From CAZCWX01 sp964502465 (GTDB lineage Bacteria > Desulfobacterota > Binatia > Bin18): a stretch of DNA of 13,890 nucleotides. The translations under genes were made by a program, and so were the position numbers. The notes under the pieces are model-generated. The model did no database searches, had not been told where the DNA came from, and saw nothing but the letters and a program-made list of their open reading frames with translations. The DNA lies in NCBI GenBank assembly GCA_964502465.1, contig CAZCWX010000669.1, forward strand, positions 1 to 13,890, given 5' to 3'. Below, piece by piece: positions 11,825-13,890 of this stretch; positions within the stretch are counted from its first letter, which is position 1; the number at the start of each line of letters is the position of its first letter.

Positions 11825-13890
11825 CTAGCTCTTCTCGATCTTGAGATAACAACCCTCTTCCCAGGCTGCTTGTAGATATTTCCGGAACTCATTTACGACG
11901 CCTTCGATGTCTGCAGCGTCCCATACAAACTCAGCGTGCGGAGAGAATGCGCGAAGATGGACTGTCTTTGGTTTTTTGTCTCCGACAGCCGTAGTCATCA
12001 ATTTGGCAACAGTCTTGATGTCCTGGCTCGACATAGTCACTAAGGCATCCCCGGCCTCGTCAGCGTTGGGTGCTTCGACGATCTCCACCAGGGCTTTGGG
12101 AGTATCCTTAATACCCTGAAGACGTTCCTGGATGCGTGGAGAACGGAGAAACGTGGTGAACTCTCGAACGGCACAGCGTGCAGCTTCATCGAGTCTCTTG
12201 ACCGCTTCGCGGCGAAGGTCGCACTCTCTTGCAAGCCGCCGCAACGTGAGAGAGTCATTGTCAACAATATCCTTAACGTACCCTGTGGTTCGTACCTCAC
12301 GCTCCGCCACGTCCTGATCCTCAGGATTGCGCCGGAGCGCGGGGGGAAGATCCGCGAGGTCCTGTTGGAGCTTCTCGATAATGCGTCGCGCCTCAGTGAG
12401 TTGCTGAAACTCTGAGAGCACCCGGTGTTCTTGGCTGCGCTCTACGGTCGCTCTGACTCTATCTAGCTCGCCTTGCAAGGCATCGAGGGTCATCAGTGTA
12501 TCGAGATACGCCGGGACATAGACTTCTTCGAGATGGTGAAGCCGAGGCATGAGACGCGTATTGACGGTGTCCGAGTTGACGACCAAGTCGGCGATCTTTT
12601 TGAGCTCACTAAGCACCTCAGTCTGCGCTCGTTGGATGGCCTTCATCTCAACAGAGTCAGGCAATGGCGCCCGAGCAAGCCTGGCGGCGCGTAAGAGGAT
12701 CGCACGTGTGGTCTCGAACGAGCGTCGCAGCTCCAACAGACGCCGATGATGCTCGCGGAACGTCGTGAGGTGTGTGGAAGTCAGTTCTCCTCCCTCTTTC
12801 ACGCCAGCAACCGTCAAGATCGCGCGACAGAACGCCTGGAAGGTCTCCTCCGGGTCGAACGGTTCTGGACGTCGTTCCTCCGCAAACTGCAGCCAGTACA
12901 AAAGTAATTCATCGAACGGATTGTCCTTCTCCTTGCCTAGAGTCGAGAATAAGTCGCGCAAATCCGTTTCGATCCGGCCGATATCGCTATCCTGGATCCA
13001 GTGCTCTCGCCAGAGTGTCTCGATCGCTTCGTCGGCCATGGCCTTATCGTACTTAGGTCCCAGGCTACCGTCCGGTTGCCCTAGGAGCATTTCGAGATAC
13101 GGCGCGAAGACTTGCCAGTCCGGCAGCGCGCGCGGCAGCTCAATGCGATGCAGGTTCCGTAAATGCTCCGGCTTAAATTCGATGCCAGCAATGGTCATGC
13201 GGTCGATCCAGCCGCCCCTGCGTTCGCTGATGCGGATGTATCCCTGCTGGGCAAGGCTGAGCAGATAGATATCGACCATACGCCGGGTGAGCCCGGGAGA
13301 TTCATTGCCGTCTTTGGGATCGTAACCGGTGAACCAATTGTAGACCGTGCGAATGTCGAGCCCCACCCCACCACGTTCTTCTACGCGCTTGCGGATGGTT
13401 TGATAGAGTGACGAGCCGGAAGGGTCAAGGCGGTGTGGGACTCCAGGCCGCACGAGGCCAAGCGGTTCGGCAAAATTCTCGACCGCGCTCCAGAGTTGAT
13501 CGCCTTCGCTCACTGCCTGACCGCGCTTGATGAGACCGTTGATCAGCTTCACTGCACCAGGGGTATCGAATTTACGATCGCCAAAGTCGATGCTGCGTGA
13601 TTGATAGCAGGTGTCCATCGCTTTCTGGGCCATTGAATCGATAGCCCTACGGACGCCACCCACCAAGGTGATATCCAGCGACGTACGGCTTGTGCGTGCC
13701 ACTCCACGCGCGTACATCGCTTGAAGTACGGTGTATGCCCGCGTTGCTTCGCTGCGGAATTGCCGGCGTCCTTCCTTCTCGAAGGCCGAGTCTTTGTGCT
13801 CCTCTGCCACCAGTAGGTGAGCCAGCACAGCGGCAAGGGTTGTTCGTTCTTGCTCGTTTGGCTCAGCGGGCGCCCACACGCACAGCCGAG
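11825..13890 (-). CDS. C-terminal part of a large, mostly helical protein of unknown function
   Basis: The frame is open from a TAG at 11825 through the right edge of the window (RLCVWAPAEP at the start), so the true N-terminus is outside; at least 688 residues are visible. No P-loop, nuclease or transmembrane motif is seen. Visible parts, numbered from an internal GTG at 13879, are a helical start (1-90) and a region with a winged-helix-like element (DIRTVYNWFTGYDP to LTRRMVDIYLLSLAQQGYIRI, about 175-220). A long charged helical or coiled-coil stretch follows (about 360-560, with LTEARRIIEKLQQDL), then a small C-terminal domain ending VVNEFRKYLQAAW. Size and style recall the C-terminal halves of large defence-island ATPases (BrxC, PglY or DUF6079-type). 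That is only a resemblance, as the P-loop half would be off the window. I do not recognise it securely. Confidence 0.8.
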   Translation of the reverse strand, partial: RLCVWAPAEPNEQERTTLAAVLAHLLVAEEHKDSAFEKEGRRQFRSEATRAYTVLQAMYARGVARTSRTSLDITLVGGVRRAIDSMAQKAMDTCYQSRSIDFGDRKFDTPGAVKLINGLIKRGQAVSEGDQLWSAVENFAEPLGLVRPGVPHRLDPSGSSLYQTIRKRVEERGGVGLDIRTVYNWFTGYDPKDGNESPGLTRRMVDIYLLSLAQQGYIRISERRGGWIDRMTIAGIEFKPEHLRNLHRIELPRALPDWQVFAPYLEMLLGQPDGSLGPKYDKAMADEAIETLWREHWIQDSDIGRIETDLRDLFSTLGKEKDNPFDELLLYWLQFAEERRPEPFDPEETFQAFCRAILTVAGVKEGGELTSTHLTTFREHHRRLLELRRSFETTRAILLRAARLARAPLPDSVEMKAIQRAQTEVLSELKKIADLVVNSDTVNTRLMPRLHHLEEVYVPAYLDTLMTLDALQGELDRVRATVERSQEHRVLSEFQQLTEARRIIEKLQQDLADLPPALRRNPEDQDVAEREVRTTGYVKDIVDNDSLTLRRLARECDLRREAVKRLDEAARCAVREFTTFLRSPRIQERLQGIKDTPKALVEIVEAPNADEAGDALVTMSSQDIKTVAKLMTTAVGDKKPKTVHLRAFSPHAEFVWDAADIEGVVNEFRKYLQAAWEEGCYLKIEKS

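Overview
The window reads as part of a Gram-negative bacterial chromosome of moderately high GC. An outer-membrane barrel protein, twin-arginine secreted solute-binding proteins and a large hybrid sensor kinase all point that way. I cannot fix the lineage; an uncultured proteobacterial or deltaproteobacterial-like group is a guess. Two kinds of material alternate: a well-preserved nutrient-uptake operon, and stretches of visibly broken genes.

Left part, minus strand, about 1-3345: a decayed signalling locus. A hybrid histidine kinase (PAS-HisKA-HATPase-REC-REC-Hpt) is spread over three frames and cut by a stop codon. It is followed, with a 4-nt GTGA overlap, by a response regulator fused to a SpoIIE-type phosphatase. 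The phosphatase domain stops half-way and runs out of frame into an internal piece of glycogen phosphorylase, which leaves the window at base 1. Two of the kinase's frame breaks are 65- and 80-nt inserts built from degenerate 7-nt tandem repeats in surface loops. In both cases one extra 7-nt unit would restore the frame. The kinase's N-terminus is lost in a cluster of three unrelated palindromic repeats (3350-3584).

Middle, plus strand, 3840-10840: a compact NrtABCD/CmpABCD-type uptake operon. It encodes a Tat-secreted binding protein, a permease, two different ATPases, an alginate-export-type outer-membrane barrel and a second Tat-secreted binding protein. The two ATPases carry complementary departures from consensus that would fall in the same composite ATP site. 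Expected substrates are small anions such as nitrate, nitrite, bicarbonate or cyanate.

The operon ends in a second broken junction. The first 61 codons of cyanase (cynS) are joined out of frame, near 11074, to the C-terminal two-thirds of a third ABC ATPase lacking Walker A. The lost interval probably held the cyanase active site, the ATPase N-terminus and perhaps a permease. The second half of the operon was therefore probably a cyanate uptake and breakdown unit.

Right part, minus strand, 11825-13890: the C-terminal portion of a very large protein entering from the right edge. It is mostly helical, with no P-loop in the visible part. It loosely recalls the large ATPases of phage-defence islands (BrxC/PglY type), but I cannot prove that. 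Hairpins at 11702-11723 and 11793-11818 separate it from the convergent ATPase fragment. No RNA genes, CRISPR arrays or transposase genes were seen.
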